64,000 nucleotides of DNA, taken from contig CAZNDG010000011.1 of the NCBI GenBank assembly GCA_964571695.1, positions 6,466 to 70,465 of the forward strand, written 5' to 3'. This document shows, piece by piece, positions 63,937 through 64,000 of this stretch. The first letter of the stretch is position 1; each line of letters opens with the position of its first letter. The notes below the pieces were generated by a model. That model did no database searches and was not told the origin of the DNA. It was given only the letters and a program-made list of their open reading frames with translations. A program made the position numbers and the translations under genes. The DNA comes from UBA8958 sp964571695. GTDB lineage: Bacteria; Desulfobacterota; Syntrophia; Syntrophales; UBA8958.

Positions 63937-64000
63937 TCTGGATATGATAAACACCTTTTCAGACGGTTCAAAAAGGTTCATGGGAACGGATGACATCAGG

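Overview
The window looks like a chromosomal contig from an anaerobic, probably syntrophic or fermentative bacterium of the Desulfobacterota (Syntrophales-like, relatives of Syntrophus and Smithella). This is inference from gene content: a liv-type ABC transporter operon carrying an acyl-CoA ligase, a radical 2-hydroxyacyl-CoA dehydratase/benzoyl-CoA reductase-type enzyme with its activase, a Re-citrate-synthase-like enzyme, an acetate kinase fused to a PduL-type phosphotransacylase, PilS/PilR, a bactofilin with its peptidase, and many genes in short overlapping operons. The DNA is G+C-rich in genes. A run of exactly 100 N (40657-40756) marks a scaffold join. No 16S rRNA is present, so the assignment stays at phylum/order level.

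Layout. 1-5562 (minus): livM (partial), livH, acyl-CoA ligase, livG and livK, preceded by a promoter, a phenylalanine-rich leader peptide and an attenuator-like alternative terminator. 5571-13409 (minus): pilR, pilS, tgpA, a DUF58 gene, moxR and a dehydratase activase in one collinear, mostly overlapping set; pilSR also has its own promoter. 13719-16049 (plus): a cNMP-binding/acetate kinase/PduL triple fusion, preceded by a palindromic dispersed repeat. 16068-22296 (minus): acyl-CoA ligase, two dehydratase subunits and typA. 22390-31700 (plus): comEC; a MinD-like ATPase with two J-domain-like proteins (one with a RodZ-like HTH, one with a SPOR domain); hisS, aspS and a LysM lipoprotein. 31779-33668 (plus): HMGL-family citrate/homocitrate-synthase-like enzyme with a C-terminal Cache domain. 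33675-39328: helicase and adk (minus), an MBL-fold protein (plus), then phosphoesterase, bactofilin and M23 peptidase (minus).

39329-44530 is the least orderly part: a small conserved protein, a broken universal-stress-like gene with the assembly gap, a KefB-type antiporter, a decayed lipocalin, one copy of a 165-bp repeat and tRNA-Pro(GGG). 44651-45262 is a lytic transglycosylase. 45432-53377 (minus) is a long housekeeping operon (gph, tilS, ftsH, folP, acpS, tsaE, lysC, comEA). 53478-56146 (plus): Tim44-domain protein, DUF2520 oxidoreductase and panB, closed by a strong terminator. 56364-60676 (minus): M48 lipoprotein peptidase, hisF, a double flavodoxin-fold protein and an alpha/beta hydrolase. 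61172-63670 (plus): secreted L-asparaginase and nicotinate phosphoribosyltransferase, followed by the second copy of the 165-bp repeat.

Working together: the genes suggest uptake and CoA-activation of amino or organic acids, reductive dehydration of acyl-CoAs, ATP formation from acetyl-CoA through a one-polypeptide Pta/Ack route, citrate formation by a Re-type enzyme, and DNA-uptake/type IV pilus functions (ComEC, ComEA, PilSR). The strongest candidates for something undescribed are the Phe-leader attenuator on the liv operon, the cNMP-AckA-PduL fusion, the enzyme-Cache fusion and the MinD/J-HTH/J-SPOR trio.
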